This document shows positions 1 to 8,147 of a stretch of 17,944 nt of DNA, in pieces. The DNA lies in assembly GCA_039190005.1 (NCBI GenBank), contig JBCCYM010000039.1:1-17944 (forward strand), read 5' to 3'. The stretch's first letter is position 1, and each line of letters opens with the position of its first letter. The stretch comes from JBCCYM01 sp039190005. GTDB taxonomy: Bacteria > Pseudomonadota > Gammaproteobacteria > UBA12402. Below the pieces are notes generated by a model that did no database searches, was not told the DNA's origin, and worked only from the letters and a program-made list of their open reading frames with translations. The position numbers were made by a program, and so were the translations under genes.

Positions 1-35
1 GCTTGTTAATGGCAAATCGAGTGCCACAAACAAGC
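1..35. repeat. Imperfect hairpin at window edge
   Basis: GCTTGTT at 1-7 pairs perfectly with AACAAGC at 29-35. Inside it, GGCA at 11-14 pairs with TGCC at 22-25 around a 7-nt loop, with a 3-by-3 internal loop between the two stems. No T-tract follows on the + strand, and the other side lies outside the window. It may be a terminator for leftward transcription past yqeY, or the end of a larger repeat. Confidence 0.35.
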
Positions 36-51
36 TCTATAGATTGTTACT

Positions 52-142
52 CCCGTCATTCCCGCGAAGGCGGGACTCCAGAGAAAAAACCACAGGCATA
101 AACATTTTTCTTCTGGATTCCCGCCTTCGCGGGAATGACGGG
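52..142. repeat. 31-bp inverted-repeat element
   Basis: Two 31-nt arms at 52-82 and 112-142 are reverse complements of each other with one mismatch, separated by a 29-nt spacer. Each arm is itself palindromic around CCCGCgaagGCGGG, so either one large or two small hairpins can form. The unit GTCATTCCCGCGAAGGCGGG is, from general knowledge, a dispersed intergenic repeat in many proteobacteria. Here two copies sit head to head, as in a short non-coding MITE-like or REP-like element. There is no ORF inside and no obvious target duplication. It lies directly downstream of yqeY and could act as a transcription block or RNA-stabilising structure for that transcript. Confidence 0.85.
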
Positions 143-176
143 GAGAAATTTTCATATTAAATAATAAAAATTAAGC

Positions 177-623
177 TTAAAGCCCTAATTTCTCACGAAT
201 TTTATTACTGAGTTCTTTCATATCGGCACGTCCTTGTACTTGTGGTTTTAGAATAGCCATCACTTTGCCCATGTCTTTAATGTCTTTGGCGCCTGATTCA
301 GCCAAAGCGGCGTCAATCAGTTTTGTCAATTCTGGTTCGGACAAAGGTTCCGGCAGGTAATTTAGTAATATCGATAATTCTTGTTGTTCTTTATCCGCTA
401 AATCCTGACGGTTGGCTGATTGGTATTGTTTAATTGATTCACGCCGCTGTTTCACTTGTTTTTCAATAACGGCAATGATTTCCGCCTCAGTTAGGGTTTT
501 TCTTTCATCAACTTCACGTTGCTTAATGGCCGCCAGAACAAAGCGCAGAAGGGTGACACGCTCTTGGTCACGCGCTTTCATTGCGGTTTTTAAATCAGCT
601 TGAATTTTTTCCCTGGTTGACAT
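177..623 (-). CDS. yqeY: GatB/YqeY domain protein
   Basis: A 148-residue protein of the YqeY family, which resembles the C-terminal tRNA-binding region of the GatB amidotransferase subunit. Its cellular role is not settled. Family features are visible: a helical start with LRFVLAAIKQREVDER (about residues 26-41), NYLPEPLSE in the middle (about 88-96), and a C-terminal DMGKVMAILKPQVQGRAD block (about 117-134). The length is typical for the family. The ATG at 623 lies 18 nt after the rpsU stop with no clear Shine-Dalgarno sequence, so translation probably depends on coupling with rpsU. In many gammaproteobacteria rpsU and yqeY precede dnaG and rpoD. Those genes are not in this window and the repeat element follows instead. 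Confidence 0.93.
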   Translation of the reverse strand: MSTREKIQADLKTAMKARDQERVTLLRFVLAAIKQREVDERKTLTEAEIIAVIEKQVKQRRESIKQYQSANRQDLADKEQQELSILLNYLPEPLSEPELTKLIDAALAESGAKDIKDMGKVMAILKPQVQGRADMKELSNKIREKLGL

Positions 624-641
624 TGCTTATTTGATTAGATG

Positions 642-869
642 CTACTTCTTCATACCACGCGAACGCGAAGGACGAATGCGATCTCGCGAGCGTTGCTTTA
701 AGGTACGTTTCACCGCAGCCGCAGTCTTACGCTTCTTTTCCCACTTTGGTTTTTCAAAGAATTCACGACGACGTGCCTCAGCTAGGATGCCCGCTTTATC
801 AACAGAACGTCGGAAACGTCTTAACGCAATATCAAATGGTTCATTGTCTTTTACTTTAACATTTGGCAT
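642..869 (-). CDS. rpsU: 30S ribosomal protein S21
   Basis: A 75-residue bS21, a small basic protein of the 30S subunit involved in translation initiation. The start MPNVKVKDNEPFDIALRRF matches the conserved family N-terminus. The rest is rich in Arg and Lys and ends in SRSRGMKK. I chose the ATG at 869 rather than the in-frame GTG at 881. It gives the canonical N-terminus, and a strong Shine-Dalgarno sequence lies 9 nt upstream of it and overlaps the GTG. The gene is followed after 18 nt by yqeY and has its own promoter in the gap after purC. Confidence 0.96.
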   Translation of the reverse strand: MPNVKVKDNEPFDIALRRFRRSVDKAGILAEARRREFFEKPKWEKKRKTAAAVKRTLKQRSRDRIRPSRSRGMKK

Positions 870-878
870 GTAAAAATG

Positions 879-886
879 CACCTCCG
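879..886 (-). promoter_or_regulatory. Strong ribosome binding site of rpsU
   Basis: On the minus strand this reads CGGAGGTG, close to the full anti-16S complement, with 9 nt to the ATG at 869. It decides the rpsU start, because the upstream in-frame GTG lies within this site. Confidence 0.85.
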
Positions 887-906
887 GTTAATTTATGCCT
901 TAAAAG

Positions 907-935
907 AAGCTAAGGCTAGCAGTTCTTGTTGTCAA
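907..935 (-). promoter_or_regulatory. Sigma70-type promoter of rpsU-yqeY
   Basis: On the minus strand a perfect -35 TTGACA (935-930) is followed by a 17-nt spacer and a weaker -10 TAGCTT (912-907). Transcription would begin near 900, giving a leader of about 30 nt before rpsU. It lies in the 109-nt gap after purC, which supports separate transcription of rpsU-yqeY. The -10 matches only half of the consensus. Confidence 0.6.
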
Positions 936-970
936 AAGCAAGGTTTTTAGCAGGATATTGTGATACTTGG

Positions 971-1001
971 TAATTATTTTAAAATCCGCTCAAATTAGCG
1001 G
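971..1001 (-). terminator. Weak possible terminator of the pur operon
   Basis: On the minus strand CCGCT (1001-997) and AGCGG (990-986) form a 5-bp stem with a 6-nt loop inside the last purC codons. It is followed by ATTTTAAAATAATT across the stop codon. The stem is short and the T-tract broken, so activity is doubtful. It is the only candidate in the purC-rpsU gap. Confidence 0.25.
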
Positions 1002-1959
1002 CAATACGTTCTAAAATCGACAATTGTTTTGTATCAGGAAAATTAAACCGTTCACCGGTAATCATTTCATAAAATTGAATATATCTGACTGATAATTCAA
1101 TAATCAATTCAGGTGGGGCAGGGGGAAGTATTTCATCATGATATGGATTACAATGAGCGACAAACCAGAGCCGCAAAAATTCTTTATCGATATTTTCTGG
1201 CTCTTCGCCGGCGGCAATACGTTGCTGATAACTGTTGGCTAACCAATATCGGCTGGAATCCGGGGTGTGTAATTCATCAATTAATACAATATTACCGTGT
1301 TCATCTTTGCCAAATTCATATTTTGTATCAACCAGTATCAACCCATGTTGCGCGACCAGAGTCTGGCCATATTGGAATAAGGCTAAAGCTTTTTCTTGAA
1401 TATACTGCCACTCATTCGCTGTTAAGTATTGTTGCGCGACAATGTCTTTACCGCTGATAGGCACATCACCATCGGATGATTTAGTTGTCGGTGTGATAAT
1501 ATTTTCAGGTAAGCGCTGATTTTTTTGCAAACCATCAGGTAAACTATTGCCACAATAACAACGTTCACCTTGTTGATAATGTGTCCATAATGAGGTGTTA
1601 GTGCTGCCGGTAATATAGCCGCGCACAATAATTTCAATGGGTAGCGGTTGGCATTTTTTGACAAGCATGGCATTGGGATCAGGCAAATCAATATAGTGAT
1701 TATCAATGATATGACGGGTATGTTTAAACCACCAGGCACTGCATTGATTAAGCACTTGTCCTTTAAATGGAATTAAGGCTAATTTTCGGTCAAAGGCGCT
1801 TTGACGATCGGTGGTAATGATTAAAAGCTTATTATCTAAGGCATAGCAGTCACGCACTTTGCCGGCATACAATTTATGTAATGACAGATCGGTCTGCTCC
1901 AGACAATAATCAAGCGCTTTTTTAGCTTGTTGATGGTATTGATTAGTAATAATATCCAT
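979..1959 (-). CDS. purC: SAICAR synthase (long form)
   Basis: Phosphoribosylaminoimidazole-succinocarboxamide synthase, joining CAIR and aspartate with ATP in de novo purine synthesis. Family motifs seen are LYAGKVRDCYAL (about residues 30-41), the nucleotide-binding start TTDRQSAFDR (about 49-58), EIIVRGYITGST (about 109-120), SSDGDVPIS (about 161-169), LILVDTKYEFG (about 207-217) and DELHTPDSSRYW (about 228-239). At 326 residues it is much longer than the 237-residue E. coli enzyme. In length and motif style it resembles the yeast ADE1 type. It is last in the purine operon and its ATG overlaps the end of the purQ fusion by 17 nt, which suggests translational coupling. No strong Shine-Dalgarno sequence is visible. 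Function is secure, subtype a little less so. Confidence 0.95.
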   Translation of the reverse strand: MDIITNQYHQQAKKALDYCLEQTDLSLHKLYAGKVRDCYALDNKLLIITTDRQSAFDRKLALIPFKGQVLNQCSAWWFKHTRHIIDNHYIDLPDPNAMLVKKCQPLPIEIIVRGYITGSTNTSLWTHYQQGERCYCGNSLPDGLQKNQRLPENIITPTTKSSDGDVPISGKDIVAQQYLTANEWQYIQEKALALFQYGQTLVAQHGLILVDTKYEFGKDEHGNIVLIDELHTPDSSRYWLANSYQQRIAAGEEPENIDKEFLRLWFVAHCNPYHDEILPPAPPELIIELSVRYIQFYEMITGERFNFPDTKQLSILERIAANLSGF

Positions 1960-3202
1960 TATGACTCACGGGATTAAATAAAATATGGGTTTTTAATATC
2001 GCTTCGGTGCTGGCTTCAATTGTTTTTTCGCTGTGCAGATGCCAAATAATACCATGTTTGATTTGATGAATGCCTTTAATGCCATAATGCTTGGCCAATA
2101 ATTGTTGTTTTTGTTGGCCAATAATGTCATCATGCGCCACTATCAATAGTGATTGTGTGTGTTCCGTTTTATTTACCGATTGCTCTGTTTCTTTATTGAT
2201 ATTCCATAATTCACCACTGCTGATGATAGCGTCTGATAATTTTTCTAATGATGTGCCCGGTTCAGCAATAATTTCCCAATAAATTTGACGCTTGATTCGC
2301 GCGTCAATATGTTTTGCTTGTAGTGCTGTCTGTACAGAAGCAGCGTGGTTATCGGTAATCATCAAGGTGATGGTAAATGTTAACGTGTTATTTGCCGTTT
2401 TATAATGACTGGGTTGAGGTGTCTCATGTTGCCAATCAAAATAGCGCACAGGGGAATAATGGTTGCTTTCAATATAATGACGCATCGATTTAAAAATAAC
2501 ATCACCCAGTGGACTACGTTCAGGATGTGGCATCATTGCCATAATATTGCCATTGACATTGCACAATGCCGAAATTGATGCCATTGAACCATTTGGGTTA
2601 ATGGGAAATTCATCATGTAAATTGCCCTGGTCGTCACAATATTGATAAGCAATCTGTCCCTGCTGTTCCAGTTTTTGCAATAAGTCAGACGACATCATAA
2701 AACGACCTTCAGCATGGGCGATGGGCGCTTTGACCAGTTCATTATCAGCAAGACAGCCGTTAAAAGCATTGTCATTACTGTTTTTACCACGTCGTGAGTT
2801 TGTCCAAACATTATAATAACCGGTGCCTAATACTTGACCATTTTGCACGCGACGATTTTCAGTTAATACGGCAACCGTTTTGCAATCTTTTACGCCAGGT
2901 ACTAGACCACTTTCAATAAGGATTTGCGCGCCATTACAGATGCCGAGTACAGGTTTCCCTTTTTCGCTTTCAATTCGCAGAACATCGATAATCGGATCAA
3001 GCGCGGCAATGATGCCGGCGCGTGAGCGGTCTTCGTAGGCGAAGCCACCGACAATAATATAGCCATCATAGTGTCGCAGATCGCTGGCATTTCTATTCCA
3101 TAAAAATTCTTCACCACAAAGCCCAACACGTTCTAGCGCCATAAACGTTTCGCGTTCAGTGTTGGAACCAGGAAATTGAATGACGGCTATTTTTATATTC
3201 AT
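1943..3202 (-). CDS. purQ: FGAM synthase: PurQ fused to tandem PurS-like domain
   Basis: Residues 1 to about 247 are PurQ, the glutaminase subunit of formylglycinamidine ribonucleotide synthase. The N-terminus IKIAVIQFPGSN is typical. The nucleophile is Cys89 in GICNGAQ, and the catalytic pair His226/Glu228 lies in MPHPERS. Stand-alone PurQ is about 210-230 residues, but this protein has 419. After a linker, residues 273-338 and 351-415 look like two copies of one fold. IKRQIYWEI in the first matches IKHGIIWHL in the second, and each is followed by an amphipathic helix. The pattern resembles PurS, the small third subunit needed with small-type PurL, and the PurS-like N-terminal region of large E. 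coli PurL. The PurS call is inference from pattern. Start codon: ATG 9 nt after purM, with no clear Shine-Dalgarno sequence. Confidence 0.9.
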   Translation of the reverse strand: MNIKIAVIQFPGSNTERETFMALERVGLCGEEFLWNRNASDLRHYDGYIIVGGFAYEDRSRAGIIAALDPIIDVLRIESEKGKPVLGICNGAQILIESGLVPGVKDCKTVAVLTENRRVQNGQVLGTGYYNVWTNSRRGKNSNDNAFNGCLADNELVKAPIAHAEGRFMMSSDLLQKLEQQGQIAYQYCDDQGNLHDEFPINPNGSMASISALCNVNGNIMAMMPHPERSPLGDVIFKSMRHYIESNHYSPVRYFDWQHETPQPSHYKTANNTLTFTITLMITDNHAASVQTALQAKHIDARIKRQIYWEIIAEPGTSLEKLSDAIISSGELWNINKETEQSVNKTEHTQSLLIVAHDDIIGQQKQQLLAKHYGIKGIHQIKHGIIWHLHSEKTIEASTEAILKTHILFNPVSHNGYYY

Positions 3203-3211
3203 AATGGTATG

Positions 3212-4234
3212 TTACTGTAAATAAATTTCATGTTTGCCCTGAATGACTTCGCCAACAAGGTGAATTTCGCTATTGATGTTCTCAGCAATGCTGTCATCGC
3301 CAATTAAAATTAATCCCATGCCCATGTTAAAGGCGCGGTAGCATTCGTCTTCTTCCAGATCAGCTACCTGTTGTATCAGTGAGAAAATCGGTGGTATAGG
3401 ACAGTCGCGCTTGTTGAGTTTAACGGCACAATCAGCTGGTAAAATACGGGGAATATTGTCAATCACACCACCACCGGTAATATGCGCCATGCCTTTGATG
3501 TTAATGCCTTGGTCTAGCAAATGACGCACGGGCTGATTGTAATTAATATGCGGTTTTAGCAAAGCGTCACCTATCGTCATACCCAGTTCATTGACATGAC
3601 TGTCAATCTGAAAATTACCTCTGTCAAATAAGGCTTTACGTGCCAACGAATAGCCATTGGTATGTAAACCGCTAGAGGGCAGGGCATAGACTTTATCACC
3701 CGCTTGAATTGTTTTGCCATCAATAATGTTATCCCGTTCGACCACACCGGTAATCACACCGACAACATCGTATTCATGTCCGGCATACACATCCGGCATT
3801 TCCGCTGTTTCACCACCGACTAAGGCGATATCCTCAGCGCGACACGCGCTTACCATGCCGGCAATTAATTGTTTAACCACGGCAGGTGATAGTTTATCAC
3901 TGGCAATGTAGTCAAGAAAATTAATCGGTTTGGCACCGAGCACAATAATATCATTGACCGTGGCGCTGAGTATATCAATGCCAAGCGTGTCATATTGTCG
4001 CGCCATGCGCGCGATGATGGGTTTGGTACCTAAGCCATCAATGCTTTGTACTAATACTGGATGATTATAGTCATTGATAATTTTTTTCAGATCAAATAAT
4101 GAGCCGAAACTGCCGATGCCAGTGAGTACCGATGGTGAAAATGTCGAGCGTACCTGTGTTTTGATGTCATCGACAATCTGATTGCCAATGTCAATGTCCA
4201 CACCAGCTTGTTTGTAATCTAATTTATCGCTCAT
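3212..4234 (-). CDS. purM: AIR synthase (PurM)
   Basis: Phosphoribosylformylglycinamidine cyclo-ligase, closing FGAM to AIR with ATP. The protein has 340 residues, normal for the family. Visible motifs are the start DKLDYKQAGVDIDIG, then SIDGLGTK (about 64-71), GIDILSATVNDI (about 85-96), GGETAEMPDVY (140-150) and SGLHTNGYSLAR in the middle. The ATG at 4234 was chosen over an in-frame upstream start. It gives the family N-terminus and forms a 4-nt ATGA overlap with the purL stop, a sign of translational coupling. The upstream start would lie inside purL. The next gene, the purQ fusion, begins 9 nt after the stop. Confidence 0.97.
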   Translation of the reverse strand: MSDKLDYKQAGVDIDIGNQIVDDIKTQVRSTFSPSVLTGIGSFGSLFDLKKIINDYNHPVLVQSIDGLGTKPIIARMARQYDTLGIDILSATVNDIIVLGAKPINFLDYIASDKLSPAVVKQLIAGMVSACRAEDIALVGGETAEMPDVYAGHEYDVVGVITGVVERDNIIDGKTIQAGDKVYALPSSGLHTNGYSLARKALFDRGNFQIDSHVNELGMTIGDALLKPHINYNQPVRHLLDQGINIKGMAHITGGGVIDNIPRILPADCAVKLNKRDCPIPPIFSLIQQVADLEEDECYRAFNMGMGLILIGDDSIAENINSEIHLVGEVIQGKHEIYLQ

Positions 4235-6573
4235 ACTAATTTTTCTCTTAAACCGAATTGCCAAGTGTGACGCGCTTGTTCAACACTGACATCAATCACA
4301 TCATTGATGTTAATTCTATCACTTGCTGTTGTTTGACCTATGGGTATCAGCGTCAGTTGTTGTCGCGCGAAAAGCTGTGTTATCTTCTCCTCATTTTCTC
4401 GACTGACTTCTAAGACAAAACCACCTGTTTCTGAAAACAATGCTTTGTCTAAACGTAATTCACTATCAATACGCGCATCAATACCAATTGTGTTGGCAAA
4501 TGTCATTTCCGCCAGGGCCACTGCTAAACCGCCATCGGCAATATCATGACAGGCATGGACTAAACCTTGACCGATAGCATCGGTAAGCGCGTGAATTTGT
4601 CGGCATAATTCGTTGATGTCGGGTTTTGGCAACTGCGCGCCAAGTTGTTGATGAAGTTGGTAATAAATACTGCCGCCACATTCATCTTTACGCGCGCCTA
4701 ATAACAATAAAACACTGTCTTGGTGTTTAAAATTTTTGCCTATCGCTTTATCAATGTTTTCTAACTTACCAATACAACTAATAATCGGACTGGCGGGAAT
4801 CGCGCCATTTTTACTTTCATTGTAAAGTGAAACATTGCCGGCCACAATGGGTAAGCTATGTTCAGGATGTTCTTTTAACCGATAGTGTTTACAACTGTCA
4901 GATAACGCGGTCACTGAAAGGACAAAATCCTGCATTTGTTCTGGTTTTTCCGGATTGCCAAAGCAGAGACAATCGGTTAATGTTTGTGGTGAAGCGCCAA
5001 CCGCGGCAACATTACGCAAGGCTTCAGCAACCGCATTGACAGTGCCCCAATAAGGATCAATTTTACAATAACGTGGATTATGATCAACAGATAGCGCCGC
5101 GCCAACCTTGCGTATTTCTGCCGGGTAATCCTGATTATTAAATGGCGCGATGACACCGGCATCAGCGCTGCCGGCTTCAATAACCGTGCGTCCCTGTACT
5201 TGTTTGTCGTAGTTTTCATAAATCATATCGCGACAGGCAATGCTTTCATGACCAAGTAGTTTAAGCAGTAGTTGATTATAATCTTGTGGCGTTGACAGAT
5301 CGGGTTCTTGCCTTTGTTTTTTGGTTTCCTGTGTTGGACGGTCATACAGAATACCCTTGACGACATCCTCAGCTTGGGCGTCGACAATCGTATCATCATG
5401 ATAATGGACAATATAACGACCGTCACCACGAATTTTGCCAATCACTGACGCGCGCGCACCGGCAGAAACCTGAGGCAGGGCAAAAATGTCATTATAATGT
5501 TCAAGTATAAACGGCGAGAGTTCCGGTGATACGACCCACATATAGCGTTCTTGTGTTTCTGAGCAAAGAATAACCGATGGATTTAAGTTATCCATTGAGA
5601 CATGGACTTTTTCCAGATAAACTTCAGCGCCGAAACCGGCTGTTTCCGCTAATTCAACACTGGCACAGGCGACACCACCGGCACCTAAATCTTTAAAACC
5701 GACTTTGTTGATGAGTTGTTTGGCTTTTAATTTTTTAAACAAAGCTTGATTCGCTTTGAGCAGATGCCGTCCCAAAAACGCGTTGGGTTCTTGCACCGCG
5801 CCTTTATTTTGTTCCAGTTTTTCATCTTCGAGTTCCAAAGATGAAAAACTGGCGCCGCCAAAACCACTGTTGTCGGTGGCTTTGCCGACTAAAATTAAAT
5901 CATAATTTTCCGCGTTAGCGGGCGCGTAAGAGTGGATAATATCTTCTTCAGCAACCACGCCTAAGGTTACCACAGTCACCAAACAGTTATCATTGTAATC
6001 GGCGTCATAATACACATCGCCAGCAATATTTGGCACACCAAGTGGATTGCCATAACCGGCAATGCCGCTGACAACGCCTTGATGTATCCATTCTGTTTTG
6101 GTCGCGGATAAATCACCAAAACGTAAACTGTCAGCCGTGGCAATCACTTCCGCGCCCATGCAACTGACATCTCTGACATTGCCACCCACACCGGTGGCCG
6201 CACCTTCATAAGGTACAATTTGTGACGGATGATTGTGGGATTCATGGCTGATAACCAGTCCATAACGTTTACCTTCATGATCACGACATAGTTCAATGAT
6301 GCCTGCGTCTTCTTTCGCGCCGATAATGACATTGGGGCCATCAGTCGGCAGTTGTTTTAAATGTTTTTTACTGCTTTTATAAGAGCAATGTTCTGAGCCT
6401 TCTATTGACCATAAAATACATTCGGCTAGCGTCGGTGGGCGTTTTAGAATGTCGTTTTGAATTTTTAAAGCTTCATCAGCGGTTAACACAATACCATAAT
6501 CGGCAAATGTCTGTTGCTGTTGTGCCGATGACATGCTGTTAAAATCAAATGTGGTGATAGCTGTTGGTTTCAT
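4231..6573 (-). CDS. purL: FGAM synthase large subunit, small-type PurL
   Basis: Synthetase subunit of formylglycinamidine ribonucleotide synthase, using ATP and ammonia supplied by PurQ to convert FGAR to FGAM. At 780 residues it is the small, multi-subunit type (B. subtilis about 742), not the single-chain E. coli type of about 1295. Motifs seen are the catalytic EHCSYKSSK (His62), SHESHNHPSQIVPYEGAAT (about 109-127) with GVGGNVRDV just after it, a second-half GSADAGVIAPF, and ACHDIADGGLAVALAEM near the C-terminus. The ATG at 6573 is preceded by GGGA five nt upstream and lies 1 nt after the guaA stop. A longer in-frame extension to 6684 would overlap guaA and is not conserved. This type needs PurS, which here seems to be carried by the PurQ fusion. 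Confidence 0.97.
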   Translation of the reverse strand: MKPTAITTFDFNSMSSAQQQQTFADYGIVLTADEALKIQNDILKRPPTLAECILWSIEGSEHCSYKSSKKHLKQLPTDGPNVIIGAKEDAGIIELCRDHEGKRYGLVISHESHNHPSQIVPYEGAATGVGGNVRDVSCMGAEVIATADSLRFGDLSATKTEWIHQGVVSGIAGYGNPLGVPNIAGDVYYDADYNDNCLVTVVTLGVVAEEDIIHSYAPANAENYDLILVGKATDNSGFGGASFSSLELEDEKLEQNKGAVQEPNAFLGRHLLKANQALFKKLKAKQLINKVGFKDLGAGGVACASVELAETAGFGAEVYLEKVHVSMDNLNPSVILCSETQERYMWVVSPELSPFILEHYNDIFALPQVSAGARASVIGKIRGDGRYIVHYHDDTIVDAQAEDVVKGILYDRPTQETKKQRQEPDLSTPQDYNQLLLKLLGHESIACRDMIYENYDKQVQGRTVIEAGSADAGVIAPFNNQDYPAEIRKVGAALSVDHNPRYCKIDPYWGTVNAVAEALRNVAAVGASPQTLTDCLCFGNPEKPEQMQDFVLSVTALSDSCKHYRLKEHPEHSLPIVAGNVSLYNESKNGAIPASPIISCIGKLENIDKAIGKNFKHQDSVLLLLGARKDECGGSIYYQLHQQLGAQLPKPDINELCRQIHALTDAIGQGLVHACHDIADGGLAVALAEMTFANTIGIDARIDSELRLDKALFSETGGFVLEVSRENEEKITQLFARQQLTLIPIGQTTASDRININDVIDVSVEQARHTWQFGLREKLV

Positions 6574-6574
6574 A

Positions 6575-8134
6575 TTATTCCCATTCAATCGTTGCCGGTG
6601 GTTTGCCAGAAATATCATAGACAACACGCGATATGTTTCTAACTTCGTTAGTAATTCTGTAAGAAACATGCGCGAGAAAATCATGCGGTAAATGCGCCCA
6701 GTGGGCGGTCATGAAATCAGTGGTTTCAACAGCGCGTAGGGCGATCACCGGTGAATAACAACGGGCGTCACCGACCACGCCAACGGAATTTACCGGTAAA
6801 AATACCGCGAACGCCTGTTTTACTTTATGATATAAATCAGCTTTTCGTAATTCTTCAATAAAAATAGCGTCCGCTTGACGCAAACAATCCAATTGATCCA
6901 CATCAATTGCGCCTAACATGCGTACCGCCAGACCGGGACCAGGGAAAGGATGACGAAAGACAATATGCTCTGGCAAGCCTAACTTTAGACCAATTTTTCT
7001 GACTTCATCTTTGAATAATTCGCGCAGTGGTTCAATCAACTTGAATTTTAATTTTTCCGGGAGTCCACCGACATTGTGGTGGGATTTAATCACTTTAGCT
7101 TTGCCGGTTTTAGCGCCGGCGGATTCAATGACATCGGGATAAATTGTGCCTTGCGCTAACCATTGAATAACATCAAGCTTGGCGGCTTCTTGTTCAAAAA
7201 TATCAATAAAGGTTTTGCCAATAATTTTGCGTTTTTGTTCCGGATCGTTAATATTATTAAGCGCGCTTAAAAAATGTTGTCGCGCGTCAACACAAATCAG
7301 TTTGATATGAAAATGTTCATCAATGGTTTGTTTAACCTGTTCAGCTTCATTCAGTCGTAATAAACCATTATCAACAAAAATACAGGTGAGCTGATCGCCG
7401 ATGGCGTGATGGAGCAGGGCGGCCAGCACTGACGAATCAACACCGCCGGATAAGGCTAAAATAACCTTATCATCGCCAACCTGTGTTTTGATGTGCTCAG
7501 AGAGATCGGCAATAATATTTTCAGTTGTCCAGGTTTTTTCACAGGCACAGATGCGACAAACAAAATTTTCAAGAATCATTTTGCCTTTTAAGGTATGTGT
7601 CACTTCCGGATGAAACTGGACAGCATAGTAATGGCGTGATTCATCGGCAATAGCGGCAATGTCCGTATTGCTGGTATTGCCTATAATTTGAAATCCATCC
7701 GGTAATTTTATCACATGATCGCCATGACTCATCCAGGTATCAAGATGTTGCTCACCTTGTAATCCGTGCCATAGTAATGAATTTGACAGGATATTCATTT
7801 TAGCATAACCAAACTCCTGCCGTTCAGCTAAGGTAACACTGCCACCCAGTTGCGTGGTGAGCGCTTGCATGCCATAACATATTCCCAACACCGGACAGCC
7901 CAGGTTAAAAACAGCATCGGGTATTCTCGGTGTTTCTTCACCACACACAGTTTCCGGACCGCCAGATAAAATAACACCTTGTGGCGCGAACTTAGTAATA
8001 TTTTCAGGATCGGTATCATAAGCGTATATTTCACAATACACACCAATTTCACGCACCCGGCGCGCGATCAATTGGCAGTACTGTGAGCCAAAATCCAGAA
8101 TTAAAATACGTTGTGAGTGGATGTCTTTATTCAT
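6575..8134 (-). CDS. guaA: GMP synthase (glutamine-hydrolysing)
   Basis: Converts XMP to GMP using glutamine and ATP. The 519-residue protein has the usual three parts. The first is a class I glutamine amidotransferase domain with Cys86 in GICYGMQ and His175/Glu177 in FHPEVTH. The second is an ATP-pyrophosphatase domain with the P-loop ALSGGVDSS (about 227-235). The third is the dimerisation domain, ending in SGKPPATIEWE. Length and motifs are fully normal. It begins 13 nt after guaB and ends 1 nt before purL, so it links the GMP branch and the de novo genes in one transcript. Confidence 0.98.
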   Translation of the reverse strand: MNKDIHSQRILILDFGSQYCQLIARRVREIGVYCEIYAYDTDPENITKFAPQGVILSGGPETVCGEETPRIPDAVFNLGCPVLGICYGMQALTTQLGGSVTLAERQEFGYAKMNILSNSLLWHGLQGEQHLDTWMSHGDHVIKLPDGFQIIGNTSNTDIAAIADESRHYYAVQFHPEVTHTLKGKMILENFVCRICACEKTWTTENIIADLSEHIKTQVGDDKVILALSGGVDSSVLAALLHHAIGDQLTCIFVDNGLLRLNEAEQVKQTIDEHFHIKLICVDARQHFLSALNNINDPEQKRKIIGKTFIDIFEQEAAKLDVIQWLAQGTIYPDVIESAGAKTGKAKVIKSHHNVGGLPEKLKFKLIEPLRELFKDEVRKIGLKLGLPEHIVFRHPFPGPGLAVRMLGAIDVDQLDCLRQADAIFIEELRKADLYHKVKQAFAVFLPVNSVGVVGDARCYSPVIALRAVETTDFMTAHWAHLPHDFLAHVSYRITNEVRNISRVVYDISGKPPATIEWE

Positions 8135-8147
8135 GTTATTGCGTTAT

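Noticed and set aside
52..142. CRISPR repeat pair
   Set aside because: There are only two copies, in inverted rather than direct orientation, and no spacer series.
870..881. GTG start for rpsU four codons upstream
   Set aside because: The GTG lies within the strong Shine-Dalgarno sequence that serves the ATG at 869.
6574..6684. N-terminal extension of purL by 37 residues into guaA
   Set aside because: The extension overlaps the guaA coding end and is not part of the PurL family. The ATG at 6573 has a ribosome binding site and gives the normal N-terminus.
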